Part shown: one piece after another, positions 29,597 to 41,347 of the stretch
Layout: every line of letters starts with the position of its first letter
Numbering within the stretch: the stretch's first letter is position 1
NCBI GenBank assembly: GCA_003427395.1
Contig: BFEA01000113.1
Coordinates: forward strand, 106,932-148,597
DNA length: 41,666 nucleotides
Reading direction: 5' to 3'
From: Chara braunii
Lineage: Eukaryota; Streptophyta; Charophyceae; Charales; Characeae
Notes under the pieces: generated by a model
What the model saw: the letters and a program-made list of their open reading frames with translations, nothing else
Database searches by the model: none
Told to the model about the DNA's origin: nothing
Position numbers and translations under genes: made by a program

Positions 29597-30732
29597 GTTT
29601 TTCTTTTCTTTGTGATCGCTTTTTCTTTTGTCGTTTTCTTTCTTTCTCAGTTTGACATGTGCATGCAAGTGTGGTGATGCGAGAGCAACCATTCATTTGC
29701 CGCCTCACGGTCAAACCCACTTTCATTTCAATAAATCACACCCGCAGTCAGATCAAACGACAAGTCAAAAGAAAACAATGCAGACCCAGACTCATGTCAG
29801 ACTTACATTCACACGCGCAGACACACATTTTGTCTACCCTTTCAGGGAACATTCAATGACCAAGGTCAAACAAAGTGTGGGTTCACAAAGGCGTGAGAGG
29901 GCCTGAGTCAAACTGACTATTGAACTGACCTTGAGTGAAGTTGAACGGCACACCCAAGAAAACCGTATAGATTCACGCCCCTAGATGAGAAGGTTGTCGC
30001 AGCTAATTGTCAGCAAAGTGATCAACACCACTACTTTGTGACGACCGCCTGCCACAATACCCTCTCAACACACAATCACCTTCCAACAGTCTGGCGGTGT
30101 TTTCTTGTTACCGCCACTCGCCTCCAATGCCACAGCGTTACGGCGGTGTTGCGCTCACGCCACTTCAAAATGCACCATTACTTTGGCGGCACCTTCTCTG
30201 TGCCAATGCCCTACCTCCACTCAGTGCAAAAAATATTGTCGTCACCGCCGTGAAATCAGTGTCGTCGCTACAAAAATCAGGCAGCGCTTCCGCACTACTG
30301 CCGTAAAAACCAGAACCGCCACTGCAAAAATCCAATAGCGCTTCCGCACCACCGTCCGTATTGCCGTCAATAGCCTTGTCGCCGCTTACTCGCCGCTGTG
30401 AAATTTCGGCAGCATTTCCCCACTACAGTGGAAAAATGGTTGGCCAAAATTAGTAAACCCAGACCCAAATTTCACTATGTCGCACTGTCGTAGACCCGCA
30501 ACGTCCCTAGGTCAGTCCTGTGAGACCAGCACCAGCCAGAGGGAAGGGGAGCATAGTGCTCTCTGCCTTGGCTATGCTTGCCCAGCTCCTCTCCTCGCGC
30601 TCCTCTGCAGAACTCCACTCCTCCTCCCACGTTGCCTCAGGCAGCACTTCTTACAGCCAGGAACACTCAAGTGTGCTCGTCACACACTGGCAACGGCGGA
30701 ATGAACCGAATCCCCAGAATGCAATGGAGAGA
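29597..30732. other. Non-coding DNA with CCGCC-type diverged tandem repeats
   Basis: Between about 30100 and 30430 a phrase like CAAAAATCnnnnAGCGCTTCCGCACnAC recurs roughly every 55-60 bases (clearest near 30270 and 30325), among many CCGCCnC words. Overlapping short frames result from this repeat. The rest shows no gene. Confidence 0.5.
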
Positions 30733-31699
30733 GATTAGAGAGAATATGGAGGGTTGTCTTTAATCCGCATGAACTATACTCTGAGGAGGATATTCCACGA
30801 TTTCAGGATGGCAGCGAGCGGAATTCCCCTAGACAACTTATTTTCAGGTCAAAGGCTTGATTAGATATTCTGCACGATGAGTTTGCGCCGCCACTGTCCG
30901 AACATAATTTTGCCAGCATGAACTTAGTTGTGATGCAGCCGTATGAGATTAACCCTCGAATGGATGAGATTCCTGAGATAAGATTGACGTTCGTTCGCTC
31001 CGTACTTTGGATGAACGAACAGCACGGTCCATTTTTTGGTATATATCATACGAGACGGGTGTGAGCGAACAGGTTCATTATTCTATGTGTTGAGCCATTC
31101 TCTGAGTATACATAGCAGGACGAGGAGGATGAACTCGTGGAACTATTACACGACTAATGCGGTTTTGTTCTAACGCGCAAATGCTTGAAGCTCGATGAGA
31201 TTTGACAATCTCGAGGTACCTGCTGGTTCGTGATACACCTGAGGACGACCTCATAAGAGGAGCAGAGCAGCTTTTATGAGTTCGAGATGGTTCTCCTATT
31301 GCGTGGATCGGCTTCATCGGATTACTCTGAAACGGCGAGAGATTTTTCCCTAGGACTCACGAGGATTTCCGGGCCAATACGGCTCGGACTTCGGATGAAT
31401 GTTTTAGATAAACTTTGTATTTCCACCGCGCGAGCAACCTCCAAGGTCTCTCTCGAGTCATTGTGAGCATTAAAATTACCTCGTCTGGCAGACGTTTCGA
31501 CATCGTTGGGATCCGGGACACAGAGATCAGACATTTGTTTGGACTTAGTCGGCCTCTTCGAGTCATAGTATGGAAACTAGCCATGCAGATGACCTCCTTC
31601 TATGGTACTCGAATCATTAGAGTTATGCGAGGTGGGCAGGTGACGACCCTGATTTTCGACAATGATGAGCTTGCGCAATTGGACATATTGGAGACCTAG
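30733..31699 (+). pseudogene. Degenerate unidentified coding sequence
   Basis: One frame from about 30732 to 31190 reads as balanced protein with only scattered stops (TGA near 30862 and 31060, TAG near 31108). After an apparent frameshift near 31200, another frame continues to TAG 31697-31699, including a clean final stretch from 31415. The inferred product was about 300 residues with hydrophobic and Arg-rich segments and no repeats. I recognise no domain. It could belong to the region upstream of element 2 or to an unrelated gene. Confidence 0.4.
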
Positions 31700-32371
31700 G
31701 TGCGTAGTGGACGACAGATTTACCAGGGTTAGACGCAATTTTCTGGAAATCTTACTCGAATTCCAGAAAACGCCTTGCATGGACTAATCCCGTCGAGGGA
31801 GCCATATGATTATGGCTTCACGGGGTAATCTCAAAACAAAAACAAAAACACTTCACTTAGATAAGGTCGTCGGATGCATAGTATTCAGACTACCCCGATG
31901 ATTTCACTATCATGCTTTGGCATTGAGGGGTAAATATATATGAAAGAAAAAGTAAATAAATACTCTTCATCCGACAAGAGGCAACATAGAAAACTAGTAT
32001 GAACAGTTTTCAAGTTGCATTTTACAAGGTAACCTTAACTCTGAATTCAGAAGGATCTGACTATCAGTTTTGACTTAAAGGATTGAAAAAACTCTTCTCC
32101 GATAAAAGAACTTTATGTATTGACCATATCAACGACGAGGAAGAAAACACAGTGGCATGATCTTTTCCATCAGACCAAACAAATTATGTTTAACATTGTG
32201 ATATGTTTTCATAGTTATGATTGTTGAGGTAATTGATTGAAAATATGACTTTGTATATATATATTGCTTAAAACGTGTGTGAGTTCGTCTGGATAAGTTA
32301 TACATATATATATATATGTATGGTATGTATGAGACTGGGGTAAATTGTGGTTTTTCGTTTAATCGAAACCG
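31700..32371. other. Non-coding AT-rich DNA upstream of the element 2 LTR end
   Basis: AT-rich with TA dinucleotide runs at about 32258-32270 and 32305-32325 and a CAAAAA repeat near 31835. No coding frame. If element 2 had a long LTR like Y, this would be part of it, but no second copy exists in the window. Confidence 0.5.
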
Positions 32372-32830
32372 CCCTAGTCGACCGGCGTATGCTTTATCCT
32401 TAGGAGATCAGCGCCCTAAGTGACGAACAGCGTCCGGGTTCAAAAGGCGTTTTAATCGCATGTGCCTATACTACAGCGAGCGAGTAAACGCCCTCGGCTG
32501 TCTCACCTCTGTGATTGCATGTAAAAACTTTTGCATGTGGGTCAGTAGCTCGGTGAGGATATGCCCCTAAGGGTAGTGACAACCCCTTAGGGAAGAAAGC
32601 TTATGCCCCACGGGAACCTATCATGTCGTAGGGGGTCGTGGGATATACAGCTGGCGCACCCGGCTAGAGCGGCAAAGGGACATCGTAACTGCGGTCGTCT
32701 CGACGGTTCGCAAAATGTTTTGCGTCGTCCCCAAGTTGTCTTAATAGTTTTCTGTTTAAACTCCTTCGTGATATGGCCGGGAGGGCTCCCGCCTCTTCGT
32801 GAGAAAAGATGAGGGTCGATGTGCTCGACA
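32372..32830 (+). repeat. 5' LTR, 3' end, of element 2
   Basis: This matches 23498-23926 and the arms of X. It ends GTGCTCGACA, two bases before a primer binding site. The upstream boundary of this LTR is not visible. Confidence 0.8.
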
Positions 32831-32832
32831 GG

Positions 32833-32850
32833 TGGCGCCGTTGCTAGGGA
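32833..32850 (+). promoter_or_regulatory. Primer binding site, tRNA-Asp type
   Basis: TGGCGCCGTTGCTAGGGA differs at two positions from the complement of the plant tRNA-Asp 3' end (TGGCGCCGTTGCCGGGGA). It lies 2 bases after the LTR's CA. It would prime minus-strand synthesis. Confidence 0.85.
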
Positions 32851-33038
32851 TAACGACAAACTACCATTGTCCCTGGTGGAACGACACTCGGGTAAGAAAA
32901 TATTAAGAAATTATAATCTAAGCTTGTTTTTGTTTTGTTTTCAGATAAAAAGCCAGAAAAATTTTACAGGGATGGAAAAACAAGGAATAGTTGATTGAAA
33001 TATGAATGTGTGAAGTTATTGTTCATGTGCCACTCAAG

Positions 33039-34351
33039 ATGGCTGGCGGAAATGGCGATGAAAGGAGAAATGATATCAGAGAGTTGGCCAAGGCGATTCA
33101 AGAATCAGCCACTCAAAGGGATCAGCTTCCAAAAGTGAAAGTGCCCTTCTTCGATGGCAACAACGCCTTAGGTTGGGCCGAGAAGTTCGAGCAGTTAGCA
33201 AGCTGTCGAGAATGGACCGATGAAGAAATGTTGCAGAAAGTAAAACGATACTGCAAGGTAGAGTATGGTAGAGTATAAGGAGGAGTTGATGGACCTGGTA
33301 AGTGAATCAAAAGATTGGGTTGAATTCAAGGAAAAATTAATGGATAAATATCAACTTGGAGATCAGTTGTTGGTTTTAGTTGATCTCCGGAAAGTCGCCC
33401 AGTGAAAGTTTGGGTCGGCTAAGCAATTCCTCACTGAATTTTAGCGAGTTGCTCGACTGAAACGTGATCTCCCCGATGAGGACAAATCACTTATCTTTCT
33501 GGATAACTTTTCGGAGGTAGAGCAGAGGGAATTAATGAAAGACATACAAGGGCGATATGATTGGCCAAAAATAAAAGTCAATCTCCTGGCAGGTAGTTTC
33601 GATCAAATGCTTTATCGGCTGCTGAAACAGCGAAAAGAAGATCGTGAAAAAGAGGATATTGGAAAAGACAAGGATCGTGAAGTTTTTTAGACATTGTCGG
33701 ATATGAAGGAAATGATGGAAGATATGCGCGCAGAGCGTCTGAAGTTGGAGATTATGATGGTTAAGGCAAAGGGAGGTAAGAGAAAACAGAGGGAAGTTAC
33801 TGATGCAAGCAGAAGTGAAAGCGAGAGTGAGGAAGACAAGCCCCATTAAGCAGCTGATGAAAACCGAAAGGAAGGCCTTGAATCAAATTCGAGGGGGTCA
33901 GGGAACTTCGAAGAAACAAGGAAAGAATAGTGGGAATGGCGGAAACGGTGGAAACATTTAGCCTGGGCAGTCCCAACCCAGCCCAAGTCAGCAACAAGTT
34001 GGAGGAGGTCGTGGAAAGGGACGAGGGAATTTTGGTGGACGCGGTAATTGAGCTAAGGATCTTACATGGAAGTATTGCGTCCAAAAGAGGCACGTTATGC
34101 GATTTTGTCAAATCCTCACCAAAGACGAAATCGTATATACTACCATTCGTGGGGAAGTCTTTGATTTTGAAGGAAATCTTATCGATCCGAACACCGAAGG
34201 AGGCATAAGGAAAGAAACTTTCCGGCGAATGGGGAAGAGTTTGCCGGCCACCTTCAGGATGACATCGCTGGAAGAAGAAGAATTTTTCCGAATGAATAAA
34301 ACATTTCAATCTTTATAGATTGATGATTCAGAGGTGGAACTGGAAAACTAA
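33039..34351 (+). pseudogene. gag: Element 2 gag (capsid and nucleocapsid)
   Basis: It starts at ATG 33039, about 190 bases after the primer site. The capsid-like domain begins with Pro-Phe-Phe-Asp-Gly-Asn-Asn-Ala-Leu-Gly-Trp and Trp-Thr-Asp-Glu-Glu. A 10-base duplication (GTAGAGTATG repeated, about 33261-33280) shifts the frame; the rest of the capsid then follows with stops near 33403 and 33443. Further on are a Lys/Glu-rich helix, a Gly/Gln/Arg-rich linker and a damaged knuckle whose first Cys is lost. This is followed by Phe-Glu-Gly-Asn-Leu-Ile-Asp, matching Y's post-knuckle segment. It retains the capsid that Y's gag lacks. Confidence 0.75.
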
Positions 34352-35750
34352 CGAAGCAATGAGAGATGCTCGTTCAATGGGCACGGAAGGTGACTGAGAA
34401 AATGAGGAAATATTGAGACACGGTCGTCCAACTGTGTCTCGACATGGATGAAGAATGACCGGGTCTACCTAATGTATACCTATTTGGAGGATGAGATAGA
34501 CCTGATAATACTTCTCTGGTTGCACCTGAATCTCCATCCGGTCCTAAGTCCATGGCTGCTAATGTGATTTCTCGGCCTGTACTTAAGCGAGCAGCTCCGA
34601 TGACATTATCACAAGTACGTAGAACTCGAAAGGTCTTGAGCAAGAAGACAGCAACAGAAGGTACGTCGAGGGCGACGGTAGAAGAAGTCCTTATTCCGAA
34701 TGATGAGGAGAGCAATTTAGACAAGGAAGATGAGAGACAGCGTGACGAGGATGAATGGCAAGCAAGAGAGAGAGCTTCGGAACATGACACTGAGAAAGGA
34801 AAGGAGGCAGTCGAGGAGGAGAAACCTCGACGTAAGAAAAATATTTACATGATTCTTATTGAGGAGGGAATTGACATTGAACAAATTGTTAATCGCATCC
34901 TGGAGAGTCAGTGTGACTTGGTCACGCTGAAGGAATTTTTGGCAGCATCTCCTAAAATCCGCGACGAGCTCAAGCAGCGACAGACGCGGAGAAAGGTGAT
35001 GACCGTCAAATTTGGGGACAACATTCCTCTAGAGGCCAATTGGGCACCTGCAGGAACCAAAATGGACTGGCGATGTGTTGCCACTTGTCTCCTAAAAGTG
35101 CACGTTGGACAAGGTGAGTTTTCTGCCCTGTTTGATGATGATGTGGAAATGAATATCATACGAGAAAGAGAAGTCATGGAGGCAGGGATCCGAATCAATC
35201 GATCTGATACTGGATTCCTTGTAGGTGCGAGTGGATCAACTCCCTTCTATGGCACGGTGGTCACACTGGGGAAGGTGAAAGCACGTTCCTACTTTTATAT
35301 CCTGCCCAGAGTTGAGCATGAGGTCTTGCCGGGAAGACCATTTTTATGCAGAACCGAGAGTTTGATTATTAATAAACATGATTGTTCAATGTTTGTTCCA
35401 TTGTGTGATCCTGTGTGTGGATATTACGAAGTGAGAAAATGCGAGAACACGGGGTCTGAAAACTCGAGGAACCAGCTTAATCTCGGATCCTACTTTTTCC
35501 CAGAGTCGGTGAGACTTAGGAGAGAGAAAAAGTTATTTGATGGTTATAAAGAGCCGAGAGAATTTTTTATTGCTTTGCCAAACATATTGCAAACAATAAC
35601 TTTTCTTTCAACCGAATCCTTGGTTGATCCAGGATTGGCGCAGGCATTAACCAATGTGATAGCTGATGTGGGAGGTGCATGAAATTTGACTTTGACATAT
35701 CGACTGGACGCACCACAAGAGGTGAGTACTCTGGTTATGCCAGCATCGAG
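34352..35750 (+). pseudogene. Element 2 protease region
   Basis: A decayed linker leads to a 376-codon open frame (34552-35682) matching Y's protease region: charged linker, then Asp-Trp-Arg-Cys-Val-Ala, then Leu-Phe-Asp-Asp-Asp-Val-Glu-Met-Asn where the catalytic Asp-Thr/Ser-Gly should be, then Leu-Pro-Gly-Arg-Pro-Phe-Leu. The Asp-Asp-Asp-Val replacement indicates a dead protease. The frame continues past the end of the protease into the Cys-Asp-Pro connector without a shift, showing that the frameshift in Y at 10133 is a mutation. A TGA at 35680 interrupts the connector. Confidence 0.75.
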
Positions 35751-37060
35751 GCAGAGTCCTTTATGAGAGGACGGAAACTTGTCACTAGGTCGAAGCGCAG
35801 GCATAAGAAAGTAGGAGAGAAAGCACAACATGTGTCCGCCTTGATCACTAAAGACAAAGAAGTTTATTACCAAGAGGAAAGGGAATGGATCAAGACGACG
35901 AAGATAAAAGCAGAAAAGGTGCCGTGTCGATTGACGAGTGATAGAATCAAGGAAATGATCATTGGAGACTACAAATTTCTTACTAAGGCATAAACTGACT
36001 TCCTCGTTGATACTCTAAAGGACATACATCTCATATATGCCTTTGATGACAACGAACGAGGAAGGTTGGATGTTGATATGATCCCAATGATCAGAATACA
36101 GACGGTACCGCATGAGCCATGGAATATAAGAGGTCTACGATATCCAAATCCAGACGATCACCGTATGGTGATTGAGCATCTGGATGAGAAGATTCAGACG
36201 AAAGTGGCAGACTATTCTTATGGTCCATATGCATCTCCTTGATTCTGTTTTATTAAGGTAAACGACGTCCTAATATGGGTCCAAGACCTGTAGAGGTTGA
36301 ATGCAGTGACGTTTCGAGATGCGGGTGAACTTCCACATGCAGATCAATTGTCATAATCATACATAGGTAGATCTATCATAACATTGATTGATTTGTATTC
36401 AGGTTACGATCAATTCCCCTTGTATACGGCAGATAGACTCATGACGACAATACATACGCCTAGGGGATTGATCCACATGTGCTCAGTACCTCAAGCTTGG
36501 ACAAATGTCGTCGCTATTGTACAACGATATATGATGAGGGTCATGCAACCACTTTGTCTGGACGTAACATCCCCATACAACGACGATTTGACTATTCAAA
36601 AACCTCGTGTAAGAGACGAGACAGAAGTGTTACCGGGCATTCGCAAGTTTGTCTGGGAACATATTCGTGATGTAGAAAATATCATGTGAAAGCTGAAAGA
36701 ATATAACCTCACGGCTAGCGGTTTCAAATCAAAACACTCATGCGGGAGGCGACAATTTTGGGATTTTTATGCGATGAGAAGGGTCGTCGGCCAGATACAA
36801 AGAAAACGGACAAAATTTTAGAATGACCGACTCCTTTCAAATCCATCACTGATGTACGAAGCTTCCTTGGGACCTGTGGGTTTTGGAGTATCTTTATCCG
36901 AAGGTTTGCAGCAAGGGTAGAACACTTGAGGAAATTGCTAAGCAAAAACCAAGATTGGGAATGGGGACCCAGGTAACAGGCAACAGTAGACGGCATGAAA
37001 GCTGCATTTCGAGAAGGTGGAATGATTATCGACGTTCTTTGCTTCGATCACGATTCGAAT
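35751..37060 (+). pseudogene. Element 2 reverse transcriptase
   Basis: A frame change near 35750 restores similarity to Y. Motifs: Pro-His-Glu-Pro-Trp-Asn, Leu-Ile-Asp-Leu-Tyr-Ser-Gly-Tyr-Asp-Gln, and Tyr-Asn-Asp-Asp at about 36580, where Y has Tyr-Ile-Asp-Asp. Then another frameshift near 36735 and the Arg-Ser-Phe-Leu-Gly-Thr-Cys-Gly-Phe-Trp motif. Stops at about 36240 (TGA for TGG) and 36291 (TAG for CAG) are transition mutations relative to Y; others are not. Catalytic Asp residues remain. Confidence 0.8.
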
Positions 37061-37436
37061 CGACCTTTCATCGTGGAGAAAGATGCAGGACCTACAACTC
37101 TGGGTAGGGTCTTAATTAAAAAAGATAAGGAGGGACGAGAACGACTGTTAAGATTTGAAAGTCGAACTTTGAATACCACCGAGTGTACTTATTCCCAATT
37201 CAAGAAATAAATGTTGGTTGTACTGCATTGTCTTCGTACATTTCGTAACTTTGTATTTGGGAGACATTTTGTTTTGCGAGTGAATCCGACGACTCTGGCT
37301 CAATCATTGAAGAATTATTCTTCTTCGGATTCAACCGTCGCTCGATGATCAACGCATATATGGATGTTTGATTTTGAGATCGAGCGTATTTCCGGTACTC
37401 AAAACCGGACAGATGGACTAAGTCGGATTGAATGAT
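37061..37436 (+). pseudogene. Element 2 RNase H
   Basis: It begins Arg-Pro-Phe-Ile-Val-Glu-Lys-Asp-Ala and ends Thr-Asp-Gly-Leu-Ser-Arg. A TAA at 37207 falls where Y has the Glu of Lys-Arg-Glu-Thr, removing the catalytic Glu. A TGA lies near 37345. The position and order match Y's RNase H. Confidence 0.75.
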
Positions 37437-37939
37437 ATTCGTCAAAGGATCAGGCAGAGGACTCAATACCTGTGGGCAACTTCTTGGATAAAGAGGAACA
37501 TCGACTAAGTATTAATTTTATTAATTACTTAGAGAATGTTTCTTTTTGATTTGAAAAATCTGTTTGGAATGCACCTAATTCTTATCAGGTACGTTCTGAA
37601 CTTGTGACAGATGAAGTTTTTGTTGAAGAAGATCCATTGGGGGAGAGTACTGCAGAACAGATGATGAGTTTGACATTATCCGACTTAGTCAGTATTACAG
37701 ACCAATCTCTGGCGATAGAAGGAGGTCACGAGCAAGTTGATAAAACGTCTCTAGAACCCGTGGAGGTTTGTTATTTCTCGTGAACTCCTTGATTCAAGAA
37801 GATCGTCTTAAAATGATGCCAGAAGAAGGAGGATGCAGGGAGATCCGGGAAACCTTCCGTAAAAATGAGTATGACGGAGATTATCAGAATATTGGATTAT
37901 GGTTGAATGGGGAAGCTGATGAAGGTGGATGGATCTAGA
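37437..37939 (+). pseudogene. Element 2 RNase H-integrase linker
   Basis: Decayed acidic linker with several stops, similar in order to Y (Gly-Asn-Phe-Leu-Asp start, Glu-Glu-Asp-Pro-Leu-Gly near 37630). A frameshift lies within it. Confidence 0.5.
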
Positions 37940-39116
37940 CGTTCGCTTAAAAAGTAAGGATTTTATTGTTAGGTATGGTCATCTCTTAAAGAAATCAGAC
38001 AATGGCATTCCAAGGAGAGTGATATGTGGATTAACAAGACAACTTGACGTGATTGCCGCTCTACATGATGAAGTAGCAGGTGGTCACAGATCGGCATGAG
38101 TCACATTACGAAAAATTGAACATCTTTACTTTTGGAAAGGGATGGAGAAAATGGTTGTTGATTTTTGTAACTCTTGCGTCCTTTGTCAGAAGCATTCGAA
38201 TCTTCAGTATGTTGAACCGCTTAATCCTCGGTATGTGACTGAGCCAAGTGCTATAGTCCATCTCGATCTGTTGGTAATGCCTCGAGGGATTAATGGATAC
38301 ATATATATCTTTGATGCAAGGGGTAATTTAACCGGCTTCGTCGATGGATGTGCAATCCGTGAACGAACAAGGAAAGTGTTGGCGGGATGTATTGAGGAAT
38401 TTTATGTTCGATATTCATTCATCCGCGAATTCGTGATGGATCGAGGTGGGGAATTTCGTGCAGAGGACGTACAAGATGTTTTGAAAAAACTCGGTGTAAA
38501 TTACAGTTACACCACTAGAGCTCATCTACAGGCTAACGCTCCAGTTGAACGAGGACACGCTACTCTGTCCAACTTATTGGCAAAGTGGTGTGAGGGTAAC
38601 CCATCAAGATGGCCTGTTTATCTGAGGGCAACAATGTTCGTAGAAAACATTACTATCAAGTGAACGACTAGGTACGCTCCTGTGACTCTATGGTTCGGTC
38701 GACATGCAACATTCCCAATCGAAAGTTTTCTGACTACCTGGCAGAAGCAGGATATGAAGACTAACCTTTCTACGGAAGAGTTACTTGACCTCAGGGCAAG
38801 GCAAATAATGATCACAGAAGAGAAGATTGAGGAGGATGCTGCCTCGACTGCAGAGAGCCGACAAGCAGACACGGACAGATGGGATAAGCGGCCTCGAGTC
38901 CGTAAAGAGTCTTTGAAAGTCGACGATATTGTTTTCATCTATGATTCATCTTTGGAAAAACAGTGGTCAAGAAAGTTGGACAGTCGATGGTTGAGACCGT
39001 ATCGCATTGTCAGAAAAATTGATTATGGAGCATACGAGATCGAGGAAATGTATGGGACACGTGGTCGAAATTGGGTTTCTAGTTATCATTTACGGAAATT
39101 CATTCAGAGGGATTGA
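37940..39116 (+). pseudogene. Element 2 integrase
   Basis: A zinc domain with His-Asp...Gly-Gly-His and Cys-Asn-Ser-Cys...Cys-Gln. The core has His-Leu-Asp-Leu, Met-Asp-Arg-Gly-Gly-Glu-Phe and Pro-Val-Glu-Arg-Gly-His, so the Asp-Asp-Glu triad is intact. The C-terminus has Arg-Trp-Leu-Arg-Pro-Tyr-Arg-Ile-Val, with Gly of GPY changed to Arg, and no chromodomain. In-frame TGA codons lie near 38097 and at 38661-38663. It is the best preserved part of the element and closely follows Y's integrase. Confidence 0.85.
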
Positions 39117-40977
39117 GAACAATGGTTGTTTTTTAAATTATCTGTAAAATATGACAACTCTGGTTTTTCGTTTGAGAGACAACAACTGAAGCATAGCTTA
39201 GGATATGACTTCTTTTTGTTTTTTTATTAGAGATATTTTTTATTTTTCGTACAATTGTTGATATTCATTATGAATCTCCTTACAGTCTAGTAATAAAATA
39301 TTGTGATAAAAGTGGTGACAACTTTAAACTCTCAAATGTGTCTTTTTTTTTTCTTGTGAGTGATTGTGGATGCTCTTTTGTGAATGACTGAGTCTATGTG
39401 AATGACTATGCATGTGAATGGATGATAATATTTGGCATGAAGATACTCTATCTCATATCCTGTTGTGACAAAAATTTTGAAAGATATCAGTCTTGTAGGT
39501 GGTAATGAGGTCCGTGCCGAAACTTTGTTCCAGGTCCATAACAGGATGTTGTCATCTTCCTTGTGGAAGGGGGTGACTACATTACCATTGAAAGGGAGGA
39601 AGGTTTTGCGATTTTATCAGGGCGCTGTCAATAGAGTAGGTGACCATGATTTACTGCGAGGGTAGGGTTGATATCCTAACTTTGAAGTAGACAGGGTCGC
39701 CTTGTCCTCATAACTAAGGTCTGACCAACCTCTGGTTGTGTGGGAGAAGATTGTCCTACCCTATTGACAGCAGAATGATAAGATTGTGAGACCGAAATCG
39801 GAGAGAAGGTGGTGAGGCCCGAATCTAAAGCGGGGCTTGATTTCGAGATCTTATCCTTCAAAGGATTACACCACTCCTCGACGTTAATCACATCAGAGTC
39901 AGAATGGTCCTACATGATATGCTATCGAGTATCAAAAGAATGAGCTCACTCTGTCGGATGAGTGAAAGGAAAATGTGGATGGATGGTTTTTCTCATGAAT
40001 GGTTAAAATCCAGGAAATTGATATATTTTGAAAGACCTGTTGGGGGTTAATCCTGACTCATTTGGGGAAATAGGTGAAACACAAGATTTTCTGTTAATAA
40101 AAGAGGAAATACTTGAGGCCTTTGTTTTGATGTTTTCCCTGACTGTAGTATAATGTGAGTATCCTTGTGTATGGGAGGCCCAAGTTAAATTCCTGGCGTT
40201 GTTGTGTACGTCGAGGTGTTGTGAAGAGCATCCCCATAAACTCAAGAGATCCGGGTTAGATTCGAGCAGTTGAGGGAATTCCCCAAGTGAATAAGAATAG
40301 CAATATCAATTGATTGGATTATGTCGGATGTAGCTGGAGGGTTTCCAGTACCATTCTGAGAGACAAAATTCTGAGTGGCCGCTAGTGGGATGATGCTGGA
40401 ATCATCTAGAAAGAAGTCCACAAATTGAAGGCATCAGCCCAACAGTTTAAGCACAGATTTTGGTAAAAATGAGAAATTATCTACCAGAGCTTTTTGTGGT
40501 AAACACCTCTGATATGATGATTTTGGATAAAAGTGAATGACGTGGAAGTCATTCAATGAGGCCTGGGAATGTTGTCGGGACAGAAACCCTGATAAAGGTA
40601 TCTGCCTTGTATTTTCAATGTAAGACGATGACCGAATTTTTATGTAAGACCTATCAGAATTGGTCAGATAAAATAGAAATACTGCTGAAATATTCTGACT
40701 CGTCCGCGATTTGAATAAAATTTTTGTAACCATCCATCTCTCGACAGACATAACGACAAGGGTAGACGGCATAGACGAACGCTCTGACAAGGACGAAGAG
40801 AAAGATGGCAGTGAAACCACTAAAATAAAATATTATTTTGACTAAAATTTGGTCGTGCGGCTGTTAAGCCGCAAGATTCAGAACCAGAAAGACAAAAAAT
40901 TAGCCGTGTCAGGGGTACGGCGGCAATAAGAAGGGCTAACACGGCTAAAGTGTCGTGTCACTTCAAAGAGAACGTAC
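39117..40977 (+). other. Non-coding region after element 2 integrase
   Basis: No convincing coding frame. It probably represents 3' untranslated sequence plus unidentified DNA. An inverted repeat (AGCCGTGT at about 40903 with ACACGGCT at about 40939) is visible. No copy of the LTR edge TGTCGGTGCG or of the extra gag-like ORF is seen. Confidence 0.5.
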
Positions 40978-41347
40978 TGTCAGGGGCCCAAGGGCGAATC
41001 CATGAACAAAAAAGGTGGATTGCCTGGCCTACTGGGCCAAACCTAGTTGGCCACGTGACGGTGCAGCCTGCTCTTGGAAGGAATAGGCAGACTGCACCTA
41101 CCTAGCCTTAAATGCAGGTAGTCTACTGGGCGACAACCTCGAATAGAAGGGCGGCTGGTACAGCTCCCGTGCTAGGAGCTAGCCAAGTAGGTACAACATT
41201 CGACTTCCACCCAGTTGATGCTGGGATCGAGCCTCATGATACTCTACCTGGGCTAGCTCCTTTTTGGAGTTGCCCACTACATGAGCATGAAGCGCGGCCA
41301 TTTTCGGCCGCGAGATTGCTAGATCTCACGACCGAAAACGATCTCGC
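40978..41347. other. Hairpin-rich unassigned segment, possible LTR start
   Basis: It starts TGTCAGGGGCCCAAGGGCGA, which could be an LTR edge, but there is no second copy. Stems include CGCGGCC/GGCCGCG (about 41294-41313) and an AGCTCC/GGAGCT pair (about 41162-41180). No coding frame. Confidence 0.35.

Larger units (their letters stand above)
32372..39116 (+). mobile_element. Element 2: degraded Ty3/gypsy retrotransposon
   Basis: LTR end, primer site, gag with capsid and knuckle, protease, RT, RNase H and integrase occur in standard Ty3/gypsy order. Every domain aligns with its counterpart in Y, so both belong to one family. Multiple frameshifts and stops make it inactive. A 3' LTR is not recognised before the window ends. 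There is no counterpart of Y's extra ORF within 2.5 kb after integrase. Confidence 0.85.
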
